NCBI GenBank assembly: GCA_947593515.1
Contig: CANQDQ010000009.1
Span: 1-64,000 of the forward strand
Direction of reading: 5' to 3'
Origin: an uncultured Bacteroidales bacterium
Lineage (GTDB): Bacteria; Bacteroidota; Bacteroidia; Bacteroidales; UBA11471
DNA length: 64,000 nt
Shown here: piece by piece, positions 19,313 to 28,847 of the stretch
Layout of the letters: every line of letters starts with the position of its first letter
Position numbering within the stretch: the first letter of the stretch is position 1
Program-made: the position numbers and the translations under genes
Notes under the pieces: model-generated
Database searches by the model: none
Seen by the model: only the letters and a program-made list of their open reading frames with translations
What the model was told of the DNA's origin: nothing

Positions 19313-20401
19313 TTACTTTTCTCCCTCCAACGCCTTTTTGTTGCGACGCAGGCGCAGCTGTTTGTGCACGGAGCTGTCTTTCTTGAACATATCGTTATCT
19401 ATCAACACGTTGAACGTAATCAACTGTTGCGAACACCAAACGGCACCGTCGAAATGATGCACGGTAGAAATTTTGAGGTCGAACTTTTCGTTCTGGAACG
19501 GGTGCCAATAGGCTTCCAGCCGGTTGTAAAGACCTTCTTCGGTTCGGTAAAAAGCAGACCCCGTATAAAGGCTCGACGCATAGCTGTCGTAATAGGGCAT
19601 CATGCAATCGCCTATAAAAAGCGTATTGTAAACCCCGATTTTGTATTTTTCGATGCGAGCTTCTATCTGCACGCCGTGCGGCTTGACGTAATGCCCGACA
19701 TATGTACGGTCGTTCTGAAACGATTGCAGCCAGCCGGCGCTTGCCCGCAGCTTGTCGAACCAGAGAAGGCGGTCGAGGTCGAATCCGACACGCGGGTAAA
19801 TCCACACGTTATCGACTACCCCGCCCCACTCGCTCGTACCGGCATGGTGGTGCATCATAAATTCATATTCGGCATACAGCCATTTCAACGGATAGTAGCG
19901 TCCCGACGAATAGACAATGAAACGTTCGCGTGCGGTTGCGGTCTGATGTCCGTCCCAGTCGCAGAATATTTCCACGTAATCTTTTTCGTGCCGGTACTGC
20001 AACAGCAAACCGTCGATGGTATTGTCGTAAAATTTTATCGAATCGCAAAAGAAAGCATCGCTGCCGCCGATTATCTGCCGGCGCGGCACGATGCCTGCCG
20101 ACACATTAAAACGGCTGTCGCGATAATTGTAAAAAAACAGAAAATTGAAATCCATATCTTTGGTGGGCGCGCCAAAATTGCGCAGGGCACTGACGCCAAC
20201 CTGTATGGAATTTCCTCGCCAGCCAAGCCCCACCAGCGGATTGATATATCCGCCGAAAATGGTCTGCGGCCAATTATATTTGCTTTTGCCGTACTCTCGA
20301 TTGTCGAAAGTCATATCGACATCGACGCTCCACAAAAATTTTTGCGCCGAAAGCGACAACGGCAGCAAGAACATAATTACGATGCCAATTATTTTCTTCA
20401 T
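19313..20401 (-). CDS. Conserved hypothetical outer-membrane-like protein
   Basis: A 362-residue protein with a clear signal peptide (MKKIIGIVIMFLLPLSLSAQ). The mature part is rich in alternating aromatic and polar residues typical of a beta barrel (FLWSVDVDMTFDNREYG, INPLVGLGWRGNSIQVGVSALRNFG, FLFFYNYRDSRFNVSAGIVPRRQIIGG). The last 20 residues are strongly basic (HKQLRLRRNKKALEGEK), unusual for a barrel end, so the C-terminus may be a periplasmic tail. I recognise no named family. It lies 104 bases before the Porin_10 gene on the same strand and may share its transcript. Confidence 0.7.
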   Translation of the reverse strand: MKKIIGIVIMFLLPLSLSAQKFLWSVDVDMTFDNREYGKSKYNWPQTIFGGYINPLVGLGWRGNSIQVGVSALRNFGAPTKDMDFNFLFFYNYRDSRFNVSAGIVPRRQIIGGSDAFFCDSIKFYDNTIDGLLLQYRHEKDYVEIFCDWDGHQTATARERFIVYSSGRYYPLKWLYAEYEFMMHHHAGTSEWGGVVDNVWIYPRVGFDLDRLLWFDKLRASAGWLQSFQNDRTYVGHYVKPHGVQIEARIEKYKIGVYNTLFIGDCMMPYYDSYASSLYTGSAFYRTEEGLYNRLEAYWHPFQNEKFDLKISTVHHFDGAVWCSQQLITFNVLIDNDMFKKDSSVHKQLRLRRNKKALEGEK

Positions 20402-20504
20402 GGAAAAAATTTTGCGCTAAGATACGGCATTTTTGTAAATACAGCGTTATTCCGATAGCAAGTTTTTGTGTAAAGGTATCGTTTCTTTTTACAAGATAAA
20501 TCCA

Positions 20505-20512
20505 TACCTTTG
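20505..20512 (+). promoter_or_regulatory. -7 element of the MATE transporter gene
   Basis: TACCTTTG fits TAnnTTTG and ends 12 bases before the ATG at 20525. TTTC at 20482-20485, 19 bases upstream, is a near match to the -33 element. Confidence 0.6.
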
Positions 20513-20524
20513 CGCTCCTCGATT

Positions 20525-21889
20525 ATGAAGAATCGTATGTTCTCTTTTGCCAAATACCGGTCGCATTACCGCTCGATACTGCTGATGGGCGTTCCTATCA
20601 TGGTGGGTCAGGTGGGCACCATACTCGTGGGATTCATCGACAACATCATGGTGGGGCATCACATGACCGAAGAGCTTTCGGCGGCATCGTTCGTGAACAA
20701 CATCTTCATGCTGCCGCTGATGTTCGCCTACGGCTTCGCCATGGGCATCACGCCGTTGACGGGCGAGCAGACGGGGCGCGGCGAACAGGAACAGGCGGGC
20801 AGGACGTTCCGGTACGGGCTGCGCACCAACGCCGTACTTGCGCTGGCGATGCTTCTTGTCATGGGCGGACTTTACTTTTTTCTCGACCGGCTGAATCTGC
20901 CGCCGGAGCTGCTGCCCATCATTCGCCCTTACTATCTGATACAGCTCGTGTGCCTGCTGCCCGTGCTGCTGTTCAATGCGTTCAAACAGTTTGCCGACGG
21001 CACTACCGACACGCTCACGCCCATGTATATATTGTTGGCAAGCAATGCCGTAAATATCGTGGGAAATGTATTTCTCATTTTCGGATATGCGGGATTTCCG
21101 GAATGGGGACTTATCGGCGCCGGCGTTTCGACGCTTATCGCCCGCCTGTTCGCCATTACGGCAGGATTCATCATTTTTCTGCGGAGCAGACGCTACCGCC
21201 GGTTCAAGGAGGGATTCCTGCAACTCAAAGGGAGTTATCGCGACTGGCGGCCGCTGCTGACATTGGGTATTCCTATCTCTTTCCAATTAGGCATGGAAAC
21301 GGGTTCTTTCAGTCTGAGTGTCCTTTTCATCGGGTGGATAGGCAGCAATGCGCTGGCGGCACATCAGGCGGCGCTCACGTTTTCGACTATCGGCTTCCTG
21401 CTCTATACGGGCATCGGTTCGGCGGTTACGATATTGATAAGCAACTCGCGCGGGTGCCGAGCCTACCGTGACATTCGCCCCATAGCCGCTGCCGGCACAC
21501 AAATTATTTTCGTCATGTTGGTAGTCATCACCGGCATCATGTTTTTGGCACGAAACTACATCGGGTACATCTTCACCGATTCTGACGACGTAGCGGCTAT
21601 CGTAACGGCTATCATCGTGCCCATGATGGTGTATCAGTTGGGCGACGGTATGCAGATTGCCTATTCGGGCGCACTGCGCGGACTGGGCGTGGTGAAGCCG
21701 ATGGTGTGGATTGCGTTTCTCTGCTATTTTGTCATCAGCCTGCCGGCTTCTTATCTTTTCGCGTTCCCGATGAAGGGCGATGCGCCGGGCGTGTGGTGGG
21801 GCTACCCCGTAGGGTTGAGTTGCGCCGCCCTGCTGTTTATTCTCCAATTTTACAAACATTCGGGCAGGCTGCTCCAAACGAAATCGTAA
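20525..21889 (+). CDS. MATE family efflux transporter (NorM/DinF type)
   Basis: The product is 454 residues with about 12 membrane segments. The ATG at 20525 (MKNRMFSFAKYRSHYRS) is preferred over an upstream in-frame TTG that lies inside the -7 box. Family features include the N-terminal GVPIMVGQVGTILVGFIDNIMVGHH and the repeat-half motif GIPISFQLGMETGSFSLSVLFIGWIGSNALAAHQ. It probably exports cationic compounds in exchange for Na+ or H+. It is convergent with ygiQ, one base between the stop codons. Confidence 0.93.
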   Translation: MKNRMFSFAKYRSHYRSILLMGVPIMVGQVGTILVGFIDNIMVGHHMTEELSAASFVNNIFMLPLMFAYGFAMGITPLTGEQTGRGEQEQAGRTFRYGLRTNAVLALAMLLVMGGLYFFLDRLNLPPELLPIIRPYYLIQLVCLLPVLLFNAFKQFADGTTDTLTPMYILLASNAVNIVGNVFLIFGYAGFPEWGLIGAGVSTLIARLFAITAGFIIFLRSRRYRRFKEGFLQLKGSYRDWRPLLTLGIPISFQLGMETGSFSLSVLFIGWIGSNALAAHQAALTFSTIGFLLYTGIGSAVTILISNSRGCRAYRDIRPIAAAGTQIIFVMLVVITGIMFLARNYIGYIFTDSDDVAAIVTAIIVPMMVYQLGDGMQIAYSGALRGLGVVKPMVWIAFLCYFVISLPASYLFAFPMKGDAPGVWWGYPVGLSCAALLFILQFYKHSGRLLQTKS

Positions 21890-21890
21890 G

Positions 21891-23816
21891 CTATTTTTTC
21901 TTTTTGGGTCGTGCCGGCGAGGCGGCATTGCGACGGGGAAAAGCGGGCTTCTCCCCTGCCGACTGCCACGCCTTGCGGGGTGCGCTGCCGTAGAGGCGGA
22001 CGATTAAATCTTCGCGTCCCATACGCCTCAACTCCTGTTCTATTTCGCGCCGTGTCTCGGGCTTGTACCAGAAGAAGAAACGCCGCTGCGCCAGCTTTTC
22101 GTCCTGCGTGCGGGCGGTATATATCCGTTCGCCCGTATAGGGGTGAAAGCCTGTATAGTAAATTTCGGTGGCGAGTGTCATGGGGGTGGGCGTAAAATCC
22201 TGCACCTGTTCGAGGTGGAAATCGAGGCTTTTGGTGATTGCCGCCAACTCCGCCATATCGTCGGGACGGCAGGCCGGGTGGCTCGAAATGAAATAGGGTA
22301 TCAGCTGCTGGTTCAGTCCGTATTCCCGATTGATGCGGTCGAAGGTGCGGCGGAACTGCTCGAACTGCCGGAAGTCGGGCTTGCGCATACAGGCGAGCAC
22401 CCGCGCCGACGTATGTTCCGGCGCCACTTTCAGACGCCCCGAAACGTGTCGGGTTATCAACTCCTCCGTATATTCGCGGGCGACAACGTTCAGCGTCTCA
22501 TCGTCGTAGCGGTGCTGCAAAAGGTCGAAGCGCACGCCGCTGCCGATGAACGATTTTTTGATGCCGGGCAGCTTATCGACTTCGCGATAGAGATGCAGCA
22601 GCGGGGCATGGTCGGCATGGAGGTTGGGGCACACGGCAGGCCACAGGCAAGAGGGACGCCGGCACACGCGACAGGCATTCGGATTTTTTCCGCCCATACG
22701 GTACATATTCGCCGACGGTCCGCCCAAATCGCTCAAATAGCCTTTGAAATCGGGCATGGCGATAATTTTCTTCACCTCCCGCAAAACCGATGCTTCGGAA
22801 CGGGAGGTGATGAATTTGCCCTGATGCGCCGAAATGGTGCAGAACGCGCAGCCGCCGAAACAGCCGCGATGCAGCGTTACCGAGAATTTTATCATTTCAA
22901 ACGCCGGTATGGTCTTGCCGCGATAGCGCGGGTGCGGCAGCCGTGTGAAAGGCAGGTCGTACACGGCATCGAGCTCGGCTTCGGTCATGGGCGGAAACGG
23001 CGGATTGATTTTCAATGCCTTGTCGCCGCAGCGCTGCCACAACAGGCGGGCGGAATAGCGATTGGATTCTTCCTCGATACAGCGGAAATTCCGTGCCTGC
23101 ACTTTCTTGTCGCGCAGACACTCTTCGTGCGATGCCAGCACGACGTGGGTATCGCTCTCCCGCTCTGCCGGCACTTCACCGGCGGAGACGACAACGACCG
23201 TCTGCGGAATATCGCGCAACGCCGAGAGCGGCTCGCCTACCCGCAGACGGGAGGCGATGATGCGCGTGGCAGCTTCGCCCATGCCGTAGGTCAGTATGTC
23301 GGCTCCGCTGTCGAACAGTATGCCCGGACGCAGAGCGTCCTGCCAATAGTCGTAATGGGTAACCCTCCGCAGCGACGCCTCTATGCCGCCGATGACGACC
23401 GGTACATCGGGATAGAGTTTTTTGAGAATGCGGGTATAGACGATGGTGGGATAGTCGGGACGCATACCCGCCCGCCCGTCGGGCGTATAGGCATCGTCGG
23501 AGCGCAGCCGCTTGTTGGCGGTGTAATGATTGACCATGGAATCCATAGCACCCGCCGAAACGCCGAAGAAAAGACGGGGCGCGCCCAGTTTTTTGAAATC
23601 GCGCAAATCGTCGCGCCAGTTCGGCTGCGGCACGACGGCGACCCGCAGCCCTTCGGCTTCGAGCACACGGGCAATGACCGCCGTTCCGAACGAAGGGTGG
23701 TCGATATAGGCATCGCCGGTAAACAGTATGACATCGACCAGCTCCCACCCTCGCTGTTCCAATTCCTTGCGCGTGGTGGGCAAAAACGATTGCCAATCGG
23801 TGGAGCGGTCTTGCAT
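21891..23816 (-). CDS. YgiQ-family radical SAM protein
   Basis: The 641-residue product has an N-terminal B12-binding-like region (VILFTGDAYIDHPSFGTAVIARVLEAEGLRVAVVPQPNW), the radical SAM cluster motif HRGCFGGCAFCTISAHQGKFI near residue 320, and a C-terminal DUF3362-type segment (TPTPMTLATEIYYTGFHPYTGE). The final 30 residues are Lys/Arg/Ala-rich. Its biochemical reaction is not established. It begins 5 bases after the uvrB stop and is most likely cotranscribed with uvrB. Confidence 0.93.
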   Translation of the reverse strand: MQDRSTDWQSFLPTTRKELEQRGWELVDVILFTGDAYIDHPSFGTAVIARVLEAEGLRVAVVPQPNWRDDLRDFKKLGAPRLFFGVSAGAMDSMVNHYTANKRLRSDDAYTPDGRAGMRPDYPTIVYTRILKKLYPDVPVVIGGIEASLRRVTHYDYWQDALRPGILFDSGADILTYGMGEAATRIIASRLRVGEPLSALRDIPQTVVVVSAGEVPAERESDTHVVLASHEECLRDKKVQARNFRCIEEESNRYSARLLWQRCGDKALKINPPFPPMTEAELDAVYDLPFTRLPHPRYRGKTIPAFEMIKFSVTLHRGCFGGCAFCTISAHQGKFITSRSEASVLREVKKIIAMPDFKGYLSDLGGPSANMYRMGGKNPNACRVCRRPSCLWPAVCPNLHADHAPLLHLYREVDKLPGIKKSFIGSGVRFDLLQHRYDDETLNVVAREYTEELITRHVSGRLKVAPEHTSARVLACMRKPDFRQFEQFRRTFDRINREYGLNQQLIPYFISSHPACRPDDMAELAAITKSLDFHLEQVQDFTPTPMTLATEIYYTGFHPYTGERIYTARTQDEKLAQRRFFFWYKPETRREIEQELRRMGREDLIVRLYGSAPRKAWQSAGEKPAFPRRNAASPARPKKKK

Positions 23817-23821
23817 GGCGG

Positions 23822-25867
23822 TTACGGTTTGCTGTTATAGAGGTCTTCCAGTTTCAACATCTCATCGCGCAGGCGGGCAGCTTCCAGAAAGTCCATCTCT
23901 TTGGCGGCAGCGAGCATTTGGAGACGGGTGTTTTCGATACTCTTTTTCAATTGCTCTTTGTTCATGTAGGGAACGAGCGGGTCGGCAGCCACCGAAATGC
24001 GCGGAGCGGAATATTCGTCGATGTACGGTGTTTTTTCTTTCTTCGGAGCCGGCTCTTTGACGTCGGCAGCGTTCTGTTTGGAAAGCACCTGATTGTAGGC
24101 CTTGCGAATGGCTTTCGGCGTAATGTGGTGGGCCTCGTTGTAGGCGAGCTGTTTTTCGCGCCGGCGGTTCGTCTCGTCGATGGTGAGACGCATACTGTCG
24201 GTAATGTGGTCGGCATACATGATGACGCGCCCGTCGAGACTACGGGCAGCACGACCGGCAGTCTGCGTAAGCGCACGATGCGAACGCAGGAAGCCCTCTT
24301 TGTCGGCATCGAGTATGGCGACCAGCGACACTTCGGGCAGGTCGAGCCCTTCGCGCAGAAGATTCACCCCCACCAATACGTCGTAAACTCCCTTGCGCAA
24401 GTCGTCGATAATCTGTATGCGGGCAAGGGTATCGACGTCGGAGTGTATGTAGTTACTATGTATGTCGAGGCGCAGCAGGTAAGCGTTCAGCTCCTCAGCC
24501 ATGCGTTTGGTCAGGGTGGTAACCAACACACGTTCGTCGCGTTCGACACGCAACTGTATTTCTTCGAGCAAGTCGTCGATTTGGTTGAGGCTCGGTCGTA
24601 CTTCGATAACGGGGTCGAGCAATCCGGTGGGACGTATCACCTGTTCGACAACCACGCCCTCGCACCGCTGCAACTCGTAATCGGCAGGCGTGGCACTGAC
24701 ATAGATAACCTGCGGTACCAGCGACTCAAACTCCGTAAAGGTGAGCGGTCGGTTATCGATGGCGGCAGGCAAGCGGAAACCGTATTCCACCAAATTGACT
24801 TTGCGGGAATTGTCGCCGCCATACATGGCTTGTATCTGCGGAACGGTAACGTGGCTTTCGTCGATGATTACCAAAAAATCTTTCGGAAAATAGTCGAGCA
24901 GACAGTAAGGACGCACACCCGGAGCACGACCGTCGAAATAGCGGGAATAGTTCTCTATACCGGAACAGTAGCCTACCTCCTTTATCATTTCGAGATCGTA
25001 GGTAACGCGCTCGTAAAGCCGTTTGGCTTCAAGCTCCCTTCCTGCCGATTCGAAGAATGCGACCTGCTTGCCCAAATCGACGGCAATGTCATTGACCGCC
25101 TGATTGATGCGCTCCCTCGTGGTTACGAAAACATTAGCAGGATAGATGCAATAGCTGTTCACCCGCCCCGTCGTATGCCCGCTTGCAGGCTCGACGATTT
25201 CGAGCGAATCGATTTCGTCGCCCCAAAAGACAACACGCAAAATGAGATCCTGATAAGCGGTATAGACATCGACCGTATCGCCTTTGACGCGGAATTTTCC
25301 GCGCGTAAACTCTACTTCGTTGCGCGAATAGAGCGCATCGACCAAACGGCGGAGAAAAGCGTTGCGCTCCATTTTATCGCCGACGGAAACAGTGATGGTG
25401 TTACTGTGAAAATCTTCGGGATTGCCGATGCCGTAAAGGCAGGAAACCGATGAAATGACGATGACGTCCTGCCGCCTCGAAAGCAGCGACGCAGTAGACG
25501 AAAGCCGCAAGCGGTCGATTTCCTCGTTGATTGCCAAGTCTTTTTCGATATAAGTATCGGTGGAGGGAATGTAGGCTTCGGGCTGGAAGTAATCGTAATA
25601 GGAAACAAAATACTCGACGGCGTTTTCGGGGAAAAAACCTTTGAACTCGCTGTACAGCTGCGCCGCCAGCGTCTTGTTGTGGCTGAGTACGAGCGTGGGG
25701 CGCTGTATCTGCGCGATGACATTCGCCATCGTAAAGGTCTTGCCCGAACCGGTAACGCCCAAAAGCGTTTGGGCGGGCGCACCTTCGCGAATGCCGCGCA
25801 CCAGCTCGGCTATCGCTTCCGGCTGGTCGCCGGTCGGGGCAAAGGGTGATACCAACTTAAATTCCAT
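23822..25867 (-). CDS. uvrB: Excinuclease ABC subunit B
   Basis: Start ATG 25867 gives 681 residues beginning MEFKLVSPFAPTGDQPEAI, the standard UvrB N-terminus; the 24 codons upstream overlap the promoter. It has Walker A GVTGSGKTFT, the DNA-clamping beta-hairpin region (YYDYFQPEAYIPSTDTYIEKD), the helicase motifs (VDTLARIQIIDDLRKGVYDVLVGVNLLREGLDLPEVSLVAILDADKEGFLRS) and a C-terminal UVR domain (KEMDFLEAARLRDEM). It verifies damage with UvrA and loads UvrC in nucleotide excision repair. Confidence 0.97.
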   Translation of the reverse strand: MEFKLVSPFAPTGDQPEAIAELVRGIREGAPAQTLLGVTGSGKTFTMANVIAQIQRPTLVLSHNKTLAAQLYSEFKGFFPENAVEYFVSYYDYFQPEAYIPSTDTYIEKDLAINEEIDRLRLSSTASLLSRRQDVIVISSVSCLYGIGNPEDFHSNTITVSVGDKMERNAFLRRLVDALYSRNEVEFTRGKFRVKGDTVDVYTAYQDLILRVVFWGDEIDSLEIVEPASGHTTGRVNSYCIYPANVFVTTRERINQAVNDIAVDLGKQVAFFESAGRELEAKRLYERVTYDLEMIKEVGYCSGIENYSRYFDGRAPGVRPYCLLDYFPKDFLVIIDESHVTVPQIQAMYGGDNSRKVNLVEYGFRLPAAIDNRPLTFTEFESLVPQVIYVSATPADYELQRCEGVVVEQVIRPTGLLDPVIEVRPSLNQIDDLLEEIQLRVERDERVLVTTLTKRMAEELNAYLLRLDIHSNYIHSDVDTLARIQIIDDLRKGVYDVLVGVNLLREGLDLPEVSLVAILDADKEGFLRSHRALTQTAGRAARSLDGRVIMYADHITDSMRLTIDETNRRREKQLAYNEAHHITPKAIRKAYNQVLSKQNAADVKEPAPKKEKTPYIDEYSAPRISVAADPLVPYMNKEQLKKSIENTRLQMLAAAKEMDFLEAARLRDEMLKLEDLYNSKP

Positions 25868-25888
25868 AATCGCGCGTCTGTCGAATGA

Positions 25889-25896
25889 CAAAGATA
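25889..25896 (-). promoter_or_regulatory. -7 element of uvrB
   Basis: Minus-strand TATCTTTG lies 21 bases upstream of the uvrB ATG. No clear -33 TTTG is seen at the expected spacing. Confidence 0.55.
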
Positions 25897-26031
25897 GAAA
25901 AAATAACGCTTCGTGCTGAAACAACCGTCCATAAAACAACGATTTCCCGTCAAAAATCGAATATTTCCGTAAAAATGTTTCGGTATCCGTTAAAAATTTC
26001 TTTTTTGCTTTTATTATTGGCGACGATTATC

Positions 26032-26039
26032 TACCTTTG
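26032..26039 (+). promoter_or_regulatory. -7 element of bamD
   Basis: TACCTTTG matches TAnnTTTG and ends 18 bases before the ATG at 26058. TTTTTTG lies upstream but with a spacer of about 24 bases. Confidence 0.55.
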
Positions 26040-26057
26040 CAAAATTATTTCGGCTAT

Positions 26058-26870
26058 ATGGTAAAAAAGGCGATTTGTTACGGATTGATTGTTTTGTTCT
26101 GCTGCTCGTGCAGCGAATATTACAAGGTACAGAAGAGCAACGATCCCGACGTAAAATTCCAATACGCGAAGATGTGTTTCGAGAAAGGAAAATACAGCCG
26201 CGCCTATTCGCTGCTCGAAGACATCGTAACTTACTACAAGGGCTCTGACAAAGCCGAAGAAACGCTTTACCTGTTAGCCCGCAGCCATTTCATGGCAAAA
26301 AACTACGACACAGCGGGCGAATACTTCGCCACTTATTACCGCAGCTATCCGAAAGGTCAATATACCGAAATGGCGCACTACTATTCGGGATTGAGTTTCT
26401 ATCGCGAAGCTCCCGACCCGCGCCTCGACCAGACCGACACGTACAAAGGAATCGACGAACTGCAAACCTATCTTGACTACTATCCGCAGGGTGAAAAAAC
26501 GGACGAAGTACGAGATATGATTTTCGAGATGCAGGAAAAACTCGCCCAAAAAGAACTTGAAAATGCAACACTCTACTACAACATCGGCAACTATCTGGGT
26601 CGCAACTATTTCGAGTCGGCAGTCATCACCGCGCAAAATGCGTTGAAAACGTTTCCCTACACCGAAAAGAAAGAGGACTTTCTCATGCTGATTTTGCGGG
26701 CGCGATACAAGGAAGCCAAAGAGAGTATTCACGAAAGGAAAGGCGAACGCTATCGCAATGCCGTCGATGAATACTACGCATACATCAACGAATATCCCGA
26801 CGGCAAATACCGCAAAGAAGCCGACGGAATATTCAAAGACGCCAGCAAACAAATCAAAGACGAAGAATAA
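26058..26870 (+). CDS. bamD: Outer membrane assembly lipoprotein BamD
   Basis: The 270-residue product starts MVKKAICYGLIVLFCCSCSEYYKVQKS, a lipoprotein signal with the acylated Cys in the CCSC cluster. The rest is TPR-like helical repeats typical of BamD/YfiO (AKMCFEKGKYSRAYSLLEDIVTYYKGSDKAEETLYLLARSHF; YFATYYRSYPKGQYTEMAHYYSGLSFY). It is an accessory of the BAM complex on the periplasmic face of the outer membrane. The ATG at 26058 is chosen over a TTG inside the -7 box. The rpoZ gene follows after 22 bases, a Bacteroidota pairing. Confidence 0.93.
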   Translation: MVKKAICYGLIVLFCCSCSEYYKVQKSNDPDVKFQYAKMCFEKGKYSRAYSLLEDIVTYYKGSDKAEETLYLLARSHFMAKNYDTAGEYFATYYRSYPKGQYTEMAHYYSGLSFYREAPDPRLDQTDTYKGIDELQTYLDYYPQGEKTDEVRDMIFEMQEKLAQKELENATLYYNIGNYLGRNYFESAVITAQNALKTFPYTEKKEDFLMLILRARYKEAKESIHERKGERYRNAVDEYYAYINEYPDGKYRKEADGIFKDASKQIKDEE

Positions 26871-26892
26871 TAAAAAACTAAATAAAGACAAA

Positions 26893-27225
26893 ATGGACTA
26901 CAAAAAAACCAATGCGCCGACAAATACGGTAACCCGCGACGTCATAGCTTTATCGAGCGATACCGGAAATGTGTACGAGACGATACGCATCATCGGCAAA
27001 CGCGCCAACCAGATAAGCGTGGAAATGAAAAACGACCTCGAAAAGAAACTGCAAGAATTTGCCTCTTACAATGACAATCTCGAAGAGGTGTTCGAGAATC
27101 GCGAACAGATAGAAATTTCCCGCTACTACGAGAAGCTGCCGAAACCGACGCTCATCGCTACGCAGGAATATGCCGAACACAAGGTTTATTATAAAAATCC
27201 GACAAAAGAAAAAGAGGAATTGTAA
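26893..27225 (+). CDS. rpoZ: RNA polymerase omega-like subunit (Rpb6-type)
   Basis: A 110-residue protein starting MDYKKTNAPTNTVTRDV at ATG 26893. The core STGNVYETIRIIGKRANQISVEMKNDLEKKLQEF corresponds to the omega/Rpb6 helices, with the family's RANQI segment. Bacteroidota omega proteins are short and placed after bamD, as here. A longer frame starting at 26758 lies inside bamD and is rejected. The gene ends before a strong bidirectional terminator. Confidence 0.85.
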   Translation: MDYKKTNAPTNTVTRDVIALSSDTGNVYETIRIIGKRANQISVEMKNDLEKKLQEFASYNDNLEEVFENREQIEISRYYEKLPKPTLIATQEYAEHKVYYKNPTKEKEEL

Positions 27226-27242
27226 TATCCCGATTTTTACTT

Positions 27243-27287
27243 AAAAACAGAATCCGGCTGAAAAATTTTCAGCCGGATTCTGTTTTT
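27243..27287. terminator. Bidirectional terminator between rpoZ and the GHL10 gene
   Basis: A perfect 22-bp inverted repeat (27243-27264 with 27266-27287), with its core AATCCGGCTGAAA and flanking A and T runs on both sides, serves the two convergent genes. Confidence 0.9.
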
Positions 27288-27309
27288 TCTTTACTGTCTG
27301 CTCGATAAA

Positions 27310-28803
27310 TCAAAGTCGGACTTTGAGAGAGCGGGGTTCGCTTTCGTTGTGCATACGGTCTACGGCAGTTACGACATAGACGCGGTGTTCCGCACCTTTT
27401 TTATAGTCGAGCCGGTAGCGCGGTTCGCGCACGATACCTACCAATGCGGCGGGATTTTCAATATCGACAGGCTCTTTTTCATCGAAACAATAGACGCAAT
27501 AATAGGAGGCTTTCTGCATGGCATCGCGGGTATCGTCGGCTTTCCATTCCAAATAGAATCCGTCGGGTGTCCAGCGCGTATGCAGATTGGAAACTTTATC
27601 AGGCGCCACATCGTCGATAGCCGTGTAGGCAGGTATCAATACGGGTGTGGAAAAGAAATCCTCTCTTATCAGCGACTGTATTCGGTCGTAATATTCCAAA
27701 AATTTATATCCCGACCAAAAGCAGTTTCCCGATACGGAATCGAGGTGCCGCGCCAAAAGCAGCTTATAATTGATCTGCGGCGAGGGCACCCCGCCAATGG
27801 TACAATCGACCGAGCGCACGACATCTTGTCCGATATAGAGGTGGCAGGGGCTGCCGGCAAGGGCGTCGTTCCACCAGTAAATCAATTTTTCATAGCAGGC
27901 GGCACGATGCCCGACCTCCCAATAGAGCTGCGGCACGAGGTAATCTATCCAACCGTTGCGCACCCAGAGGAGTACGTCGGCATAGAGATCGTCGTAATTT
28001 TGCAATCCGCGCGTATCGCTGCCTCCCTCCCACGAAGATTTGTTGCGGTAGATGCCGAAAGGACTGATGCCAAAACGCACCCACGGCTTCCGTTTCTTTA
28101 TGAGGGCGCTTACTTCTTCTATCAGCATATCGACATTGTGGCGCCGCCAGTCGCCACGTGGCATACCGTTGCCGTAACGTTTGTAGCTCGCATCGTCGGG
28201 AAAAGGTTTTCCGGCTATCGGATAGGGATAGAAATAATCGTCCATGTGTATGGCATCGAGGTCGTAGCGGGTTACGAGGTCGTCGATTACCCGCGCTATA
28301 AATTCGCGCGACTCGGGCAGAGCCGGGTCGAAAAAGAGTTGGTCGCCGTAGGCAATGAACCATTCGGGGTGGCTGTTGTAAATGTGCGACGGAGCCAACT
28401 CGTCTTTGATGTCCATCTTCACCCGATAGGGATTCACCCACGCATGAAATTCGATGTTGCGTTCGTGGCAGCGGTCGATAAGATACGCCAGAGGGTCCCA
28501 CAAAGGTTCCGGCGCACGCCCCTGCTCGCCGGTAAGATAGCGGCTCCACGGCTCTATTTTCGACGGATAGAAGGCATCAGCTTCGGGACGCACCTGAAAA
28601 ATGAGAGCATTGATGCCCGCCTGCTGCAAGCCACCGACCAACGAATCGAAATAACAGCGCATCGCTGCCGGCTCCATATCGGCATACTGCGGCTGCTTGA
28701 CGGTATGTATCCACGCTCCGCGAAATTCCCGTTTGGGCGCCTCCTGCGCCGACAGCAACAAAAACGGCAGCAAAAAAAACAAAAGTAACGAAAAACGTTT
28801 CAT
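27310..28803 (-). CDS. GHL10/DUF187 family putative glycoside hydrolase
   Basis: The 497-residue product has a signal peptide (MKRFSLLLFFLLPFLLLSAQ). The catalytic TIM-barrel-like domain shows REFRGAWIHTV, ALIFQVRPEADAFYPS, EFHAWVNPYR and DAIHMDDYFYPYP, as in the GHL10/YngK family. A C-terminal fibronectin-like region follows (VSNLHTRWTPDGFYLEWKADDT). It is predicted to be exported and to act on envelope or environmental glycans, but the substrate is not known. Confidence 0.88.
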   Translation of the reverse strand: MKRFSLLLFFLLPFLLLSAQEAPKREFRGAWIHTVKQPQYADMEPAAMRCYFDSLVGGLQQAGINALIFQVRPEADAFYPSKIEPWSRYLTGEQGRAPEPLWDPLAYLIDRCHERNIEFHAWVNPYRVKMDIKDELAPSHIYNSHPEWFIAYGDQLFFDPALPESREFIARVIDDLVTRYDLDAIHMDDYFYPYPIAGKPFPDDASYKRYGNGMPRGDWRRHNVDMLIEEVSALIKKRKPWVRFGISPFGIYRNKSSWEGGSDTRGLQNYDDLYADVLLWVRNGWIDYLVPQLYWEVGHRAACYEKLIYWWNDALAGSPCHLYIGQDVVRSVDCTIGGVPSPQINYKLLLARHLDSVSGNCFWSGYKFLEYYDRIQSLIREDFFSTPVLIPAYTAIDDVAPDKVSNLHTRWTPDGFYLEWKADDTRDAMQKASYYCVYCFDEKEPVDIENPAALVGIVREPRYRLDYKKGAEHRVYVVTAVDRMHNESEPRSLKVRL

Positions 28804-28847
28804 ATCTCGGATTTTACTGAAAAGAGCATTTTTACAAGAGGATTAAA